From Salmonella enterica subsp. enterica serovar Typhimurium str. LT2 (GTDB lineage Bacteria; Pseudomonadota; Gammaproteobacteria; Enterobacterales; Enterobacteriaceae), in assembly GCF_000006945.2 (NCBI RefSeq), contig NC_003197.2, forward strand, positions 1,674,001 to 1,738,000: a stretch of DNA of 64,000 bases, written 5' to 3'. The notes under the pieces were generated by a model. The model was given only the letters and a program-made list of their open reading frames with translations. It had not been told where the DNA came from and ran no database searches. A program made the translations under genes and the position numbers. Each line of letters begins with the position of its first letter. Positions within the stretch are counted from its first letter, which is position 1. Below are positions 18,175 through 27,791 of the stretch, in pieces.

Positions 18175-19125
18175 ATGCCAATTACTATCGGGAGAGGATT
18201 TTTAAAGAGTGAGATGTTTTCTCAAAGTGCTATCTCTCAACGCTCTTTCTTTACGTTACTATGGGAAAAGATTAAAGATTTTTTTTGTGACACGCAAAGA
18301 TCCACTGCCGATCAATATATAAAGGAATTATGTGATGTTGCCTCTCCGCCTGACGCGCAACGTTTATTTGATTTATTTTGCAAGTTATATGAATTATCAT
18401 CACCGTCATGCAGAGGAAATTTCCATTTTCAGCACTATAAAGATGCTGAGTGTCAGTATACAAATCTCTGTATTAAAGATGGCGAAGATATTCCGTTATG
18501 TATTATGATACGTCAGGATCACTACTATTATGAGATAATGAATAGAACAGTGCTCTGTGTTGATACTCAGTCTGCCCACCTGAAAAGATATTCTGATATT
18601 AATATAAAAGCTAGCACTTATGTTTGTGAACCGCTATGTTGCTTGTTCCCTGAGCGGTTACAACTCTCGCTATCCGGCGGTATAACATTTTCCGTTGACC
18701 TAAAAAATATAGAAGAGACGCTTATCGCCATGGCAGAAAAGGGTAATTTATGTGACTGGAAGGAACAGGAAAGAAAAGCCGCCATCTCCTCCAGGATTAA
18801 TCTGGGCATCGCCCAGGCAGGTGTAACAGCTATTGACGACGCTATCAAAAACAAAATAGCCGCAAAGGTTATTGAGAATACTAACTTAAAGAATGCAGCG
18901 TTTGAACCAAATTATGCACAAAGCTCAGTTACTCAAATTGTTTATTCATGTTTGTTTAAGAATGAGATACTAATGAATATGCTGGAAGAAAGTTCCTCTC
19001 ATGGCCTGCTATGTTTAAACGAGCTTACTGAATATGTAGCGCTACAAGTTCATAACAGCCTTTTTTCTGAAGATTTATCTTCACTCGTTGAAACAACAAA
19101 AAATGAGGCTCATCACCAGAGTTGA
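18175..19125 (+). CDS. sifB: SPI-2 type III effector SifB
   Basis: A 316-residue effector secreted by the SPI-2 type III system into host cells, localising to Salmonella-induced filaments and vacuoles. The start at 18175 gives MPITIGRGFL, the usual N-terminus; a GTG four codons earlier is possible. The conserved translocation motif WEKIKDFF begins at residue 30. WKEQE at 195-199 is the WxxxE motif shared with SifA and other GEF-like effectors. No C-terminal CAAX box is seen, unlike SifA. AT-rich, monocistronic and SsrB-regulated in published work. Confidence 0.95.
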   Translation: MPITIGRGFLKSEMFSQSAISQRSFFTLLWEKIKDFFCDTQRSTADQYIKELCDVASPPDAQRLFDLFCKLYELSSPSCRGNFHFQHYKDAECQYTNLCIKDGEDIPLCIMIRQDHYYYEIMNRTVLCVDTQSAHLKRYSDINIKASTYVCEPLCCLFPERLQLSLSGGITFSVDLKNIEETLIAMAEKGNLCDWKEQERKAAISSRINLGIAQAGVTAIDDAIKNKIAAKVIENTNLKNAAFEPNYAQSSVTQIVYSCLFKNEILMNMLEESSSHGLLCLNELTEYVALQVHNSLFSEDLSSLVETTKNEAHHQS

Positions 19126-19398
19126 TCACACCATAAATAGTATGGATTTACAATCCCCTGGCAATACCAAAACCATCTAATACAATAACTTTAAATATAT
19201 ACTCCCAGGGAATAATGGATTTACTATGGAACGAATTGGCTCGTTATTTTTATAATTGACATACTGAGTATAAGTATATTTTCTCATACAACTTATCGCA
19301 CTTATTGACAAACCGTTTTCGCTAATTTGAAGTGTGGAATAATAACTCAAAGAAATTATTGGCATCATAGCCTCACGACGTAACTGGAAGGTGGCATG

Positions 19399-19629
19399 AT
19401 GCTTACAAAAACGTTATCAGTAGTTTTACTGACCTGTGCGCTGTTTTCAGGCCAGTTACTGGCGAAACAGCAAGACCACGCATTCGTATGGTTTGCGACG
19501 GGAGGGCACCAGCTTAGACACGAAGCCGACAGCGATGAATTACGGGCGGCAGCGGAAGAATCCGCGGAAGGCTTGCGCGAGCACCACAACTGGCAGAAAT
19601 CGCGCAAACCAGAAAGCTATTTTCGTTAA
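19399..19629 (+). CDS. yncJ: Small exported protein YncJ (DUF2554)
   Basis: A 76-residue protein with a Sec signal peptide (about 1-22, ending GQLLA). The mature part closely matches E. coli YncJ (QLRHEADSDELRAAAEESAE and WQKSRKPE). Two adjacent ATGs (19396, 19399) follow GGAAGGTGG; the second aligns with E. coli. Periplasmic, function unknown. It abuts convergent rlhA with no gap. Confidence 0.88.
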   Translation: MLTKTLSVVLLTCALFSGQLLAKQQDHAFVWFATGGHQLRHEADSDELRAAAEESAEGLREHHNWQKSRKPESYFR

Positions 19630-21594
19630 TTAAACGCCCCTGCGCTTCGGCAGCGTTTTCATCAGCGCTTCAGGGCTCACTGAAGCGACAACGCTGCCGG
19701 GCTGGGGCATTTTTAAGATGTGGTTTTTAATTTTGCCAATGACATGCATTTCGCAAGGGCGGCAGTCGAATTTTAGCGTCAGTACCTCATCGCCATGCAC
19801 CAACTGCATCGGCGTGGCTTTCCAGCTCTTAATATTTCCTTTCGCCTGCTTTGGACAAAGGTTGAACGCAAAACGCAGGCAGTGTTTGGTGATCATGACC
19901 GGTACCTCGCCCTTCTCCTGATGCGCCTCATAGGCCGCATCAATCAATTGTACGCCGTAACGGTGATAAAATTCCCGCGCTTTGTGGTTGTAGACATTAG
20001 CGAGAAAGCTGAGATGCGTTTGCGGGTAGACCGGCGCAGGCTGCGCCACGGGTTTCCGACGACCTCGTTGATAATGGGCCAGCCGCGCCGCGTCAAGCAT
20101 ATCAATCGCCTCCCGACGGAACTGATTGAGCAGGCTATTTGGCACGAACAACGCCGCCGGTAATGTCACCTGCATATCACGCGCGTAGTAAGGCGTCTGT
20201 CCCAGCTTCGCCAGTCCGGCTTTTAGGTTATTCAACGCTTTTTCAGAGTTGTTGGCTTCCTCAAATACCCCATCAAGCGTATGCGTGATGCAGACACCGT
20301 CTTCACTGGTCAGCGTCAGAATAAGCTGTTCCTGCCAGCCGCCCAGCATGATATCAACCGCCACACGGCGCTCACTGGAGGTTTTTGTCAGCGCTTGCTG
20401 CCAGTTATGATCCAGATTACGATTCAACGGATGATGCGGACGGACTTTATGCAGGTCGGCAGGCATATCATTTGGCCAAACGCGGTAGCGGTTATGACCG
20501 GTTTTCTCCACCGTATTGGCGCGAAAACCTACCACTTCACGCTTAATCAACACGTTCAGACCATCGCCATTCGCCAACGGCTCCGTAGCTTCTACGTCGA
20601 GATAATCCTTCGCCACATTCAGCACCTCACCTACCGGCAAGCCAATAAATTTTGGTGAATCAAATGCGCCAATATCACCTTTACGCGCGTTAACAAAATA
20701 GTCGGTGCTGCCGCGATGGAAGGTTTTCTCCGTGGAGGGAACAAAAAAGTGTTCGGTCCGACCAACCGACGCACGCGCCAGATCGCCACGTTGCTCGATA
20801 ATCGCGTCCAGCATCTGACGATAATGCGCGGTGATGTTTTTGACATAGCTCATGTCTTTATAGCGCCCTTCAATCTTGAAGGAACGTACGCCTGCATCGA
20901 TCAACGCGCCGAGGTTAGCCGTTTGGTCGTTATCTTTCATCGATAGCAAATGTTTTTCGTAAGAGACCACCCGCCCCTGATCGTCTTTTAACGTATACGG
21001 TAAACGACAGGCCTGCGAACAGTCGCCCCGATTGGCGCTGCGCCCGGTTTGCGCATGAGAGATATAACACTGCCCAGAATAAGCGACACACAGCGCGCCA
21101 TGAATGAAGAACTCAATTGTGGCGTCAGTAGCCTGATGAATAGCCGCTATCTGACTCAAATTAAGTTCGCGCGCCAGTACAATCTGTGAAAAACCGACAT
21201 CGGCAAGAAACTTCGCTTTTTCCACGCTGCGAATATCACACTGTGTACTGGCGTGAAGCTCAATCGGCGGGATATCCAGTTCCAGAATGCCCATATCCTG
21301 CACAATCAGCGCATCCACCCCGGTGTTGTACAAATCGGTGATTAACCGCTGCGCGGGCTCCAGCTCATCATCATGCAGAATAGTATTCAGCGTGACAAAA
21401 ATCCTGGCGCCGTAACGGTGAGCAAACGGAACCAGATCGGCGATATCGCGCAGACTGTTACTGGCGTTATGACGTGCGCCAAAACCGGGTCCGCCGATGT
21501 AGACGGCATCTGCGCCATGCAAAATCGCTTCGCGAGCAATTGCGGCGTCACGGGCCGGACTTAACAATTCGAGATAGTGAGGTTGCTGGCGCAT
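19630..21594 (-). CDS. rlhA: 23S rRNA 5-hydroxycytidine C2501 synthase RlhA (YdcP), peptidase U32 family
   Basis: About 654 residues from the ATG at 21594, which aligns residue for residue with the E. coli start; a TTG at 21612 is the alternative. It hydroxylates C2501 in 23S rRNA, working with a prephenate-dependent pathway and probably an Fe-S centre. U32 signature region: ALCVAYSGQCYISHAQTGRSANRGDCSQACRLPY split over about residues 170-205; further Cys pairs are near the C-terminus (CPKQAK, CRPCEMH). Housekeeping gene. Confidence 0.94.
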   Translation of the reverse strand: MRQQPHYLELLSPARDAAIAREAILHGADAVYIGGPGFGARHNASNSLRDIADLVPFAHRYGARIFVTLNTILHDDELEPAQRLITDLYNTGVDALIVQDMGILELDIPPIELHASTQCDIRSVEKAKFLADVGFSQIVLARELNLSQIAAIHQATDATIEFFIHGALCVAYSGQCYISHAQTGRSANRGDCSQACRLPYTLKDDQGRVVSYEKHLLSMKDNDQTANLGALIDAGVRSFKIEGRYKDMSYVKNITAHYRQMLDAIIEQRGDLARASVGRTEHFFVPSTEKTFHRGSTDYFVNARKGDIGAFDSPKFIGLPVGEVLNVAKDYLDVEATEPLANGDGLNVLIKREVVGFRANTVEKTGHNRYRVWPNDMPADLHKVRPHHPLNRNLDHNWQQALTKTSSERRVAVDIMLGGWQEQLILTLTSEDGVCITHTLDGVFEEANNSEKALNNLKAGLAKLGQTPYYARDMQVTLPAALFVPNSLLNQFRREAIDMLDAARLAHYQRGRRKPVAQPAPVYPQTHLSFLANVYNHKAREFYHRYGVQLIDAAYEAHQEKGEVPVMITKHCLRFAFNLCPKQAKGNIKSWKATPMQLVHGDEVLTLKFDCRPCEMHVIGKIKNHILKMPQPGSVVASVSPEALMKTLPKRRGV

Positions 21595-21672
21595 ACAGTC
21601 GTTCTTATCCAATAGAAGCGAAATGGCGGCTATTGTAGTCAGAAGCGCAAACTAACGAAATAGTTTTCCCGC

Positions 21673-22209
21673 TTAATCACGTGGGTAATGGATCAGCGAG
21701 TGAAAATGAACCGTCTGGTCACTGCTGTTGCGATAGGTATGCGCCGTATCGCCGGCAAAACGCAAACCTTTACCGGCGTCTATGGTTTGCCATACCCCAC
21801 CAGTACACATGTCCAGCCGACCCTGAATCACCACCACATGTTCGATAACGCCGGCTTTATGCGGCGTTGATTCGCTGACCGTGCCAGGCGCCAGCAATAG
21901 GGAAAAATAGTCAAAACAGAGTTCAGGATCCCATGGAAACAACGGTGTGATTACCATCGCTTGCTGCTGGGGATCGAAGGTCGGAGGAAATTCGGCCTGC
22001 GGCGGCGAAATAAACACTGAGAATGGAACGTTCAGGCCCGTCGCAATTTTCCACAGCGTTGCGACTGTCGGACTGGATTCATTACGCTCTATCTGCCCCA
22101 ACATGGCTTTTGAGACGCCGGAGATCTCCGCCAGACGCGATAAACTCCAGCCTCGCTGATGGCGTAACGTTCTTAACGTGGTCGCCAGATAGTGTGTCAG
22201 GTTATCCAT
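21673..22209 (-). CDS. sutR: Transcriptional regulator SutR (YdcN): HTH plus cupin
   Basis: A 178-residue protein with an XRE-type helix-turn-helix (about 7-61: WSLSRLAEISGVSKAMLGQI) and a C-terminal cupin domain ending VHFHSLIHYPRD. E. coli SutR regulates sulfur-utilisation genes. The ATG at 22209 is preceded by a G-rich Shine-Dalgarno (GGGGGGAAA); the longer frame to 22290 overlaps the divergent promoter region and is rejected. Divergent from ydcO, 90 bp apart. Confidence 0.92.
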   Translation of the reverse strand: MDNLTHYLATTLRTLRHQRGWSLSRLAEISGVSKAMLGQIERNESSPTVATLWKIATGLNVPFSVFISPPQAEFPPTFDPQQQAMVITPLFPWDPELCFDYFSLLLAPGTVSESTPHKAGVIEHVVVIQGRLDMCTGGVWQTIDAGKGLRFAGDTAHTYRNSSDQTVHFHSLIHYPRD

Positions 22210-22299
22210 TTTCCCCCCTGTAAGGCCATAGCGTATCACTTGTACGCTATAACGCACAATGCTACATTGACTGACCGTTATAACGCACAAGAGGCGATC

Positions 22300-23478
22300 A
22301 TGCGTCTGTTATCACTGCCGTTACCTACTGTATTATCTGGTCTGGTCGCCGTTCTGGTCGGCTATGCGAGTTCCGCCGCCATTATCTGGCAGGCGGCGCT
22401 TGCCGCTGGCGCAACACCCGCAGAGATCGCCGGCTGGATGACCGCCCTCGGTATAGCCATGGGCATAAGCACACTAACGTTAACCTTGTGGTATCGTGCG
22501 CCGGTTTTAACCGCCTGGTCAACGCCTGGCGCCGCTCTGTTGGTAACAGGGCTTCAGGGATTATCGTTGCCAGACGCCGTGGGCATATTCATTGTCGCCA
22601 ATGCCCTGATTGTGCTGTGCGGCGTCACGGGATTGTTTGCGCGTTTGATGCGGATAATCCCCCATTCTCTTGCCGCCGCAATGCTGGCGGGAATACTGCT
22701 ACGCTTCGGCCTGCAGGCGTTCGGGACGCTCAACGGAGAGTTTGTCATGTGCGGCGGTATGCTATTGGCGTGGCTACTCTTTAAAGTATTCGCGCCCCGC
22801 TATGCCGTTATTGCTGCCATGGTAATGGGAATAACGGTGGCGCTCATCCAGGGTAAGGTGGCGATGAGCGGTATTCATTTCGCGCCGGTGTGGCCCACCT
22901 TCGTTCCCCCCCACTTTTCATTCGCTCAAAGCCTGAGCGTCGCGGTACCGCTCTTCCTGGTGACGATGGCATCGCAAAACGCCCCCGGCGTCGCCACAAT
23001 GAAGGCGTCTGGCTATCAGCTTCCTGTCTCTCCGTTAATGATTTTTACCGGGTTGCTGGCGCTGCTGCTTTCGCCATTTGGCGTTTATTCTATCTGCATT
23101 GCCGCCATTACAGCCGCCATTTGTCAAAGCCCGGACGCGCACCCCGATCCAACGCGTCGCTGGTTAGCGGCCGCCGCCGCAGGCGTTTTTTATTTACTTG
23201 CCGGGTGGTTTGGCGGTTCGATAACCGCGCTGATGGTCGCCCTGCCGGTTAGCTGGGTGCAAATGCTGGCTGGTCTGGCACTGTTAAGTACGATTAGCGG
23301 TAGCCTGTATCAGGCGCTTACTCACGAAAGTGAGCGTGACGCGGCAGTTATCGCATTTCTCGTCACCGCCAGCGGGCTAACGCTGATGGGCATCGGATCG
23401 GCATTCTGGGGGTTGATCGCTGGCGGAATAGGCTACGCAGTATTAACGAGAACGCGCCGCCCATCGTTGTCTGGCTGA
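22300..23478 (+). CDS. ydcO: BenE-family membrane transporter YdcO
   Basis: A 392-residue inner-membrane protein with about 11-12 helices, of the benzoate:H+ symporter (BenE) family. It matches E. coli YdcO throughout, for example MASQNAPGVATMKASGY and FSPFGVYS-like segments. GAGG at 22291 and the position of the E. coli start support the ATG at 22300. The substrate is not known for YdcO itself. A hairpin with a T-run lies after the stop. Confidence 0.92.
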   Translation: MRLLSLPLPTVLSGLVAVLVGYASSAAIIWQAALAAGATPAEIAGWMTALGIAMGISTLTLTLWYRAPVLTAWSTPGAALLVTGLQGLSLPDAVGIFIVANALIVLCGVTGLFARLMRIIPHSLAAAMLAGILLRFGLQAFGTLNGEFVMCGGMLLAWLLFKVFAPRYAVIAAMVMGITVALIQGKVAMSGIHFAPVWPTFVPPHFSFAQSLSVAVPLFLVTMASQNAPGVATMKASGYQLPVSPLMIFTGLLALLLSPFGVYSICIAAITAAICQSPDAHPDPTRRWLAAAAAGVFYLLAGWFGGSITALMVALPVSWVQMLAGLALLSTISGSLYQALTHESERDAAVIAFLVTASGLTLMGIGSAFWGLIAGGIGYAVLTRTRRPSLSG

Positions 23479-23504
23479 TGGTGGCCGCTAATCTGCCGGG
23501 GTTT

Positions 23505-23540
23505 GCGCCATCTTGCGATGGCGCCGCAGAATTATTTTTT
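23505..23540 (+). terminator. Intrinsic terminator after ydcO
   Basis: GCGCCATC (23505-23512), loop TTGC, GATGGCGC (23517-23524), then CGCAGAATTATTTTTT. It reaches into the last codons of the convergent lipoprotein gene. Confidence 0.55.
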
Positions 23541-24200
23541 ATTAACGTCAAACATAGAGGTATCCGTCGCCATATCATCCACGACCTGTTTCAACGTCTC
23601 AAACGCCATTGGCGTACTGGAATTGCTCAGGTCTTTACCTTCACCCTGGCGTACTACCTTGACGACCGGCTTGTTGGTCGCGGCATCTATCAGCTCACCT
23701 TCAAAATAGAGGTGGGTATCCATGGTCCGGTGGCCCGTCGCCATTTGCGTGCCCGCCACAATCAGCGCTACAGGGATCACCTCATAGAATTGCAGCCCTT
23801 CTTTGCTGGTATCCACGCCCGTAATCGCCCCGCGGAAAATCAAACTGCGCGGCCCTGGCGTCGTGACCAGCGGTTTGCGCTGTTCAATTGCTGATTTTAC
23901 TTTAGTGTTCGTATAAGCCAGCAGTTTATCAAGAACTTGCTGCCCGACCTGGGTCGTTGGTTTGGGGACGGGATAGTATGTTATCGGATTGTAAACAATA
24001 CTGTCATAGTTAGAGTCATTGAAATGTGGATCTACCCAGCGCAACACCGGTTTCCCCGTGGCGGAGGTAGTTTCCTGCAGGTCCGAATAATTTTTTAAGA
24101 ATCCAGAATACTTATCCGGCTGTGTGACTTTAGACGCACAGCCGGATAACGCCAGCAAGCCAGTAAGCACTGCAACTTTAAATAAAGTATGAGTACGCAT
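23532..24200 (-). CDS. Outer-membrane-type lipoprotein, DUF3313 family (STM1607)
   Basis: A 222-residue lipoprotein. The signal peptide ends in a lipobox LSGC with Cys21, and Ala at +2 does not retain it in the inner membrane, so outer-membrane sorting is expected. The body matches the DUF3313 family (KYSGFLKNYSDL near the N-terminus, DTHLYFEGELIDAATNKPV later). A Salmonella accessory gene with no known role. It lies downstream of tehAB on the same strand with a 155-bp gap. Confidence 0.85.
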   Translation of the reverse strand: MRTHTLFKVAVLTGLLALSGCASKVTQPDKYSGFLKNYSDLQETTSATGKPVLRWVDPHFNDSNYDSIVYNPITYYPVPKPTTQVGQQVLDKLLAYTNTKVKSAIEQRKPLVTTPGPRSLIFRGAITGVDTSKEGLQFYEVIPVALIVAGTQMATGHRTMDTHLYFEGELIDAATNKPVVKVVRQGEGKDLSNSSTPMAFETLKQVVDDMATDTSMFDVNKK

Positions 24201-24355
24201 GAAACGATCCCTTTAGTCTTCGCAATGATGCAAAGGAAATAATAGCAAAACGAAATCATTCTGGATGCACTAAAAATGGTAACGACAGCACAATTTGAAC
24301 GCGGCGCCCGACAAAAAAATGCCGAACGCAGCGAGACTTACAGAACTTGCATCGC

Positions 24356-24952
24356 TCAGGCCGTTTTTCTCGCCAGCATCGTAGCAAAGCGCAGTTTGAT
24401 ACGGTTGCCATTTTCGTCCGTGCGGTGAAGCTCGCCGACATCTTCGTTGTATTTCAGCATGTCCCATCCTTCGTAATAGCGGCGTAATTCGCCTTCTTTA
24501 AAAGCGAACGGGAATCCCACCGTACAGGGAAAGTCCGGCGTATCCATTGCCGCAACAATCAAATTATACCCGCCGGGTTTTGTGCAGCGTTGCATATTGG
24601 CAATTAAACCGGGAATGGTTTGCGCCTCAAGAAACATCATAACCACCGTCGAGAGAATAAAATCGTATTCGCCGTCAAAGGTCAATGTATTCAGATCGAC
24701 AAGGTCGGTTTGCAGATTATCCAGCCCTTCTGCCGCTTTAATACGCTCAAGGTTAGCCATACTGGCCGGATTTTTATCCCACGCGGTAACGTCATAACCG
24801 TTCGCGGCCAGATACAGACTATTACGGCCATTGCCACATCCTAAATCCAGCGTTCGGCCTGGCGCGACAACCTTTGCCGCCGCCAGCACATCCGAATGCG
24901 TGCGGGTTAAACCGTATTTCTCAGTAAAGTAATTTTCGTCACGAACGGTCAT
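24356..24952 (-). CDS. tehB: Tellurite methyltransferase TehB
   Basis: A 198-residue SAM-dependent methyltransferase conferring tellurite resistance by methylation. The SAM-binding motif I RTLDLGCGNGRNSLYLA is near residues 34-50, with VTAWDKNPASM at the acidic loop. Nearly the same length as E. coli TehB. The start overlaps the tehA 3' end by 14 bases, so the two are co-translated. Confidence 0.95.
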   Translation of the reverse strand: MTVRDENYFTEKYGLTRTHSDVLAAAKVVAPGRTLDLGCGNGRNSLYLAANGYDVTAWDKNPASMANLERIKAAEGLDNLQTDLVDLNTLTFDGEYDFILSTVVMMFLEAQTIPGLIANMQRCTKPGGYNLIVAAMDTPDFPCTVGFPFAFKEGELRRYYEGWDMLKYNEDVGELHRTDENGNRIKLRFATMLARKTA

Positions 24953-25952
24953 TTTTTTCCTCCGTTTTCAACAGTGCAGCGCGCTCAGTGCGAATAAGCA
25001 ACGTCCCCTGCACCAGCAATAGAAATGTACGAACCAGCAATAAAGCGATAATAGCGTTAGTGAAAATAAACAGCGGGACGGCCAGAATATGGAAAAGCCC
25101 TGATTCACTACCGTGACCAAGATGTAACCCCGTGGTCGCCAGCGCGGAAACGCCGAACGAAAAACTCCAGAAGGAAGCATTAAACGGTTGTGATAAATAC
25201 CAGGGCATTAATCGCAGCATAAATAAAAGCTGTAACAGACCGTAGCCGAATAGCATTTTCGCCAGCGTGTCGCCCTCCCCGCCATTGACGCTCAGCCAGG
25301 CGCTACAGGCGACCAGCGCGGGCGCCAGTTGGATACCCAGCGACGTACGCAGCACCGCCGGTAATTCGCCGCAGCTACGCAGTCGCTGCAAAATAACCGG
25401 CTCCAGACTTAACCACGAAAAGACGCCTGCGCCTAAAAACACCAGTCCGGCATCATTGTAACCGAGCGCTCCACAGGCCATAGCGCTGATAAAATTATTC
25501 GCTACCGTGGGCAGATAAAGTCCTGGGGTTGTCGCTTCTTCCGGATGCGCTCCGCGCCAAAGTCCCGCCGTCTGCCAGGCGGCATACGCCAGTTGTATGA
25601 CGACCCCCACGCTGAATAGCGCAACGGCCAACGGGCGATACCAGGGAACGAAACCGATCGCGACCAGCATCGTGGTGGCGGGAAACAGGCTGACAAAACT
25701 GCTCATTACCGGATGTCGCACTTCAGCCATCACGCTATGGGGAAAGCGCACCAGACGGCTAAGGAACGCCAGGGTCAAGAGTGCCCAAATAATCATCGCC
25801 AGGATCACCATGATGTCGCCGGGCCAGTGGCTTATTCCCCATATCTGGCTGGCATAACGCCAGGCGAATCCCATACCGATAGTGCCAAGGACGATGCCAA
25901 AATAGCCCGCAGGCAGATTGAGCACGCGATCGCTCTGCTTGTGATTACGCAT
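24939..25952 (-). CDS. tehA: Inner-membrane tellurite-resistance protein TehA (SLAC1-like channel family)
   Basis: A 337-residue protein with ten predicted membrane helices, orthologous to E. coli TehA (LNLPAGYFGIVLGTIGMGFAW at the N-terminus, and the GLYLPTVANNFISAMACGAL motif). The family includes the SLAC1 anion channels. First gene of tehAB. The N-terminus MRNHKQSDRV is a few residues longer than in E. coli; the ATG at 25952 is used. Confidence 0.94.
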   Translation of the reverse strand: MRNHKQSDRVLNLPAGYFGIVLGTIGMGFAWRYASQIWGISHWPGDIMVILAMIIWALLTLAFLSRLVRFPHSVMAEVRHPVMSSFVSLFPATTMLVAIGFVPWYRPLAVALFSVGVVIQLAYAAWQTAGLWRGAHPEEATTPGLYLPTVANNFISAMACGALGYNDAGLVFLGAGVFSWLSLEPVILQRLRSCGELPAVLRTSLGIQLAPALVACSAWLSVNGGEGDTLAKMLFGYGLLQLLFMLRLMPWYLSQPFNASFWSFSFGVSALATTGLHLGHGSESGLFHILAVPLFIFTNAIIALLLVRTFLLLVQGTLLIRTERAALLKTEEKNDRS

Positions 25953-26058
25953 TTTGTTTAATTTATAAAGTATATTTGAAATGCATTTTATGGAATTTCT
26001 GGTTGTTTCGCCAGTACCTTTGCTACGGTTATCTTAATCGTTCACACGGAATTTCCCT

Positions 26059-27039
26059 ATGACCAAATATCGACTGAGTGAAGAACCTCGTGCTTTTACT
26101 TATCAGGTAGACGGTGAGAAGAAAAGCGTCTTATTACGACAAGTTATTGCCGTAACGGATTTTAACGATGTTAAAGCCGGAACCTCCGGCGGCTGGGTTG
26201 ATGCCGGTAATGTGCTGTCACAACAGGGGGATTGCTGGATTTATGATGAAAACGCGATGGCCTTTGCGGGCACGGAAATTACGGGTAACGCGCGTATCAC
26301 GCAGCCGTGCTCGCTCTACAATAACGTGCGAATAGGCGATAACGTCTGGATTGATCGCTCTGATATCAGCGATGGCGCGCGGATAAGTGACAACGTCACC
26401 ATTCAGTCCTCTTCCGTGCGCGGAGAGTGTGCGATTTATGGCGATGCCCGCGTGTTAAACCAGTCAGAAATTCTCGCCGTTCAGGGACTAACGCATGAAC
26501 ATGCGCAGATTTTACAAATTTACGATCGCGCCACCGTGAACCATTCGCGGATTGTCCATCAGGTACAGCTTTATGGCGACGCCACTATCACTCTCGCTTT
26601 TATTGAGCACCGGGCGGAGGTCTTTGATTTCGCGCTCATCGAAGGCAACAAAGACAATAATGTCTGGATCTGTGACTGCGCCAAAGTCTATGGCCATGCG
26701 CGGGTTATCGCCGGCACAGAGGAAGATGCTATCCCTACCCTTCGCTACAGCTCGCAGGTAGCGGAACATGCGTTAATCGAAGGCAACTGTGTGTTAAAAC
26801 ATCATGTGCTGGTAGGCGGACATGCTGAGATACGCGGAGGCCCGATTTTACTGGACGACCGCGTGCTGATTGAAGGCCAGGCCTGTATACAGGGCGAAAT
26901 TCTGATTGAGCACCAGGTCGAGATTAGCGGACGGGCGACGGTTATAGCCTTTGACGGCAATACTATTCACCTGCGCGGCCCAAAAGTGATCAATGGCGAG
27001 GATCGTATTACGCGTACCCCCTTAGTCGGTTCCCTTTAA
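26059..27039 (+). CDS. ydcK: YdcK, putative left-handed beta-helix acyltransferase-like protein
   Basis: A 326-residue protein composed mostly of imperfect hexapeptide repeats ([IV]-G-x-x-A-x and variants: RIGDNVWIDRS, ARISDNVTIQSS and AEHALIEGN), consistent with a left-handed parallel beta-helix. Length and sequence correspond to E. coli YdcK, whose substrate is unknown. Its stop overlaps that of convergent rimL by four bases. Confidence 0.88.
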   Translation: MTKYRLSEEPRAFTYQVDGEKKSVLLRQVIAVTDFNDVKAGTSGGWVDAGNVLSQQGDCWIYDENAMAFAGTEITGNARITQPCSLYNNVRIGDNVWIDRSDISDGARISDNVTIQSSSVRGECAIYGDARVLNQSEILAVQGLTHEHAQILQIYDRATVNHSRIVHQVQLYGDATITLAFIEHRAEVFDFALIEGNKDNNVWICDCAKVYGHARVIAGTEEDAIPTLRYSSQVAEHALIEGNCVLKHHVLVGGHAEIRGGPILLDDRVLIEGQACIQGEILIEHQVEISGRATVIAFDGNTIHLRGPKVINGEDRITRTPLVGSL

Positions 27040-27575
27040 TCCGCATCAATAATGCGGGCATACATATTAACGTCGTGATAGTCGCCGTTAAGATACTCCG
27101 CCTGCTTCATACAGCCCTCCAGCGTAAAATGGTTGCGCCGTGCGACTGCGTTACTGGCCTGATTATCAACGCGGCATTTAATGACGAAGCGCCGAATATC
27201 GCCGCGCCGGGCATAATGTGTCATCAGCGCCTGTAATGATTGCGACATTATCCCTTGTCCCTGGAAGGACTCATCCAGCCAGTAACCGATATAGGCGGCT
27301 TTGTTTATCGGTTCGATGGCATTAAATGAGAGTACGCCTGCCATCTCATTCTGGCAGAAAATCAGGTACATTTTGGCGTAACCACGCTGGTGCAACAGTA
27401 TATTACCCTGCACATGCTTACGCGTTTCCTCCTGCGACGTGACATATTGCGGCCAGTCGAGCGACTGTTGTAGCCACGCTTTGTTTTTGAGTACCAGTTG
27501 GTGCAGCGCCGGAACATGACTTTCATCTGCCGCTCGCAGTTCCAGCGTCGTGCTAACAGGAATAATTTCCACCAT
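27036..27575 (-). CDS. rimL: Ribosomal protein L12 serine N-acetyltransferase RimL
   Basis: GNAT enzyme of 179 residues that acetylates the N-terminal Ser of L12, giving L7. The acetyl-CoA motif region is YIGYWLDESFQGQGIMSQSL around residues 94-113. Same length as E. coli RimL. Housekeeping gene, converging on ydcK. Confidence 0.93.
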   Translation of the reverse strand: MVEIIPVSTTLELRAADESHVPALHQLVLKNKAWLQQSLDWPQYVTSQEETRKHVQGNILLHQRGYAKMYLIFCQNEMAGVLSFNAIEPINKAAYIGYWLDESFQGQGIMSQSLQALMTHYARRGDIRRFVIKCRVDNQASNAVARRNHFTLEGCMKQAEYLNGDYHDVNMYARIIDAD

Positions 27576-27708
27576 CGCGTTGCCCTTCTTCGTTGTTGGT
27601 CGTGATCACATAAATAGCCTGGTTTACCGATAACCCGCAGGTGATATGAGCGTTTTTATTGTATCGCCATCACATTATTTTTTATTGGCCATATTTAGCG
27701 TATTTCCG

Positions 27709-27724
27709 CGTGACACATTTCACA
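27709..27724 (+). promoter_or_regulatory. Candidate CRP site upstream of the sgc operon
   Basis: CGTGACACATTTCACA matches TGTGA-N6-TCACA at 9 of 10 consensus positions. It is 68 bp before the sgcX ATG, a sensible place for catabolite control of a sugar PTS operon. Confidence 0.5.
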
Positions 27725-27791
27725 CTTATCCAACCATTCTCCGCCTATAAAACGCTCAACGACTGATTGTTTTATCACCACGGAGACGCCA

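Noticed and set aside
26512..26769. Minus-strand frame within ydcK
   Set aside because: Shadow of the hexapeptide-repeat gene; no start signal.
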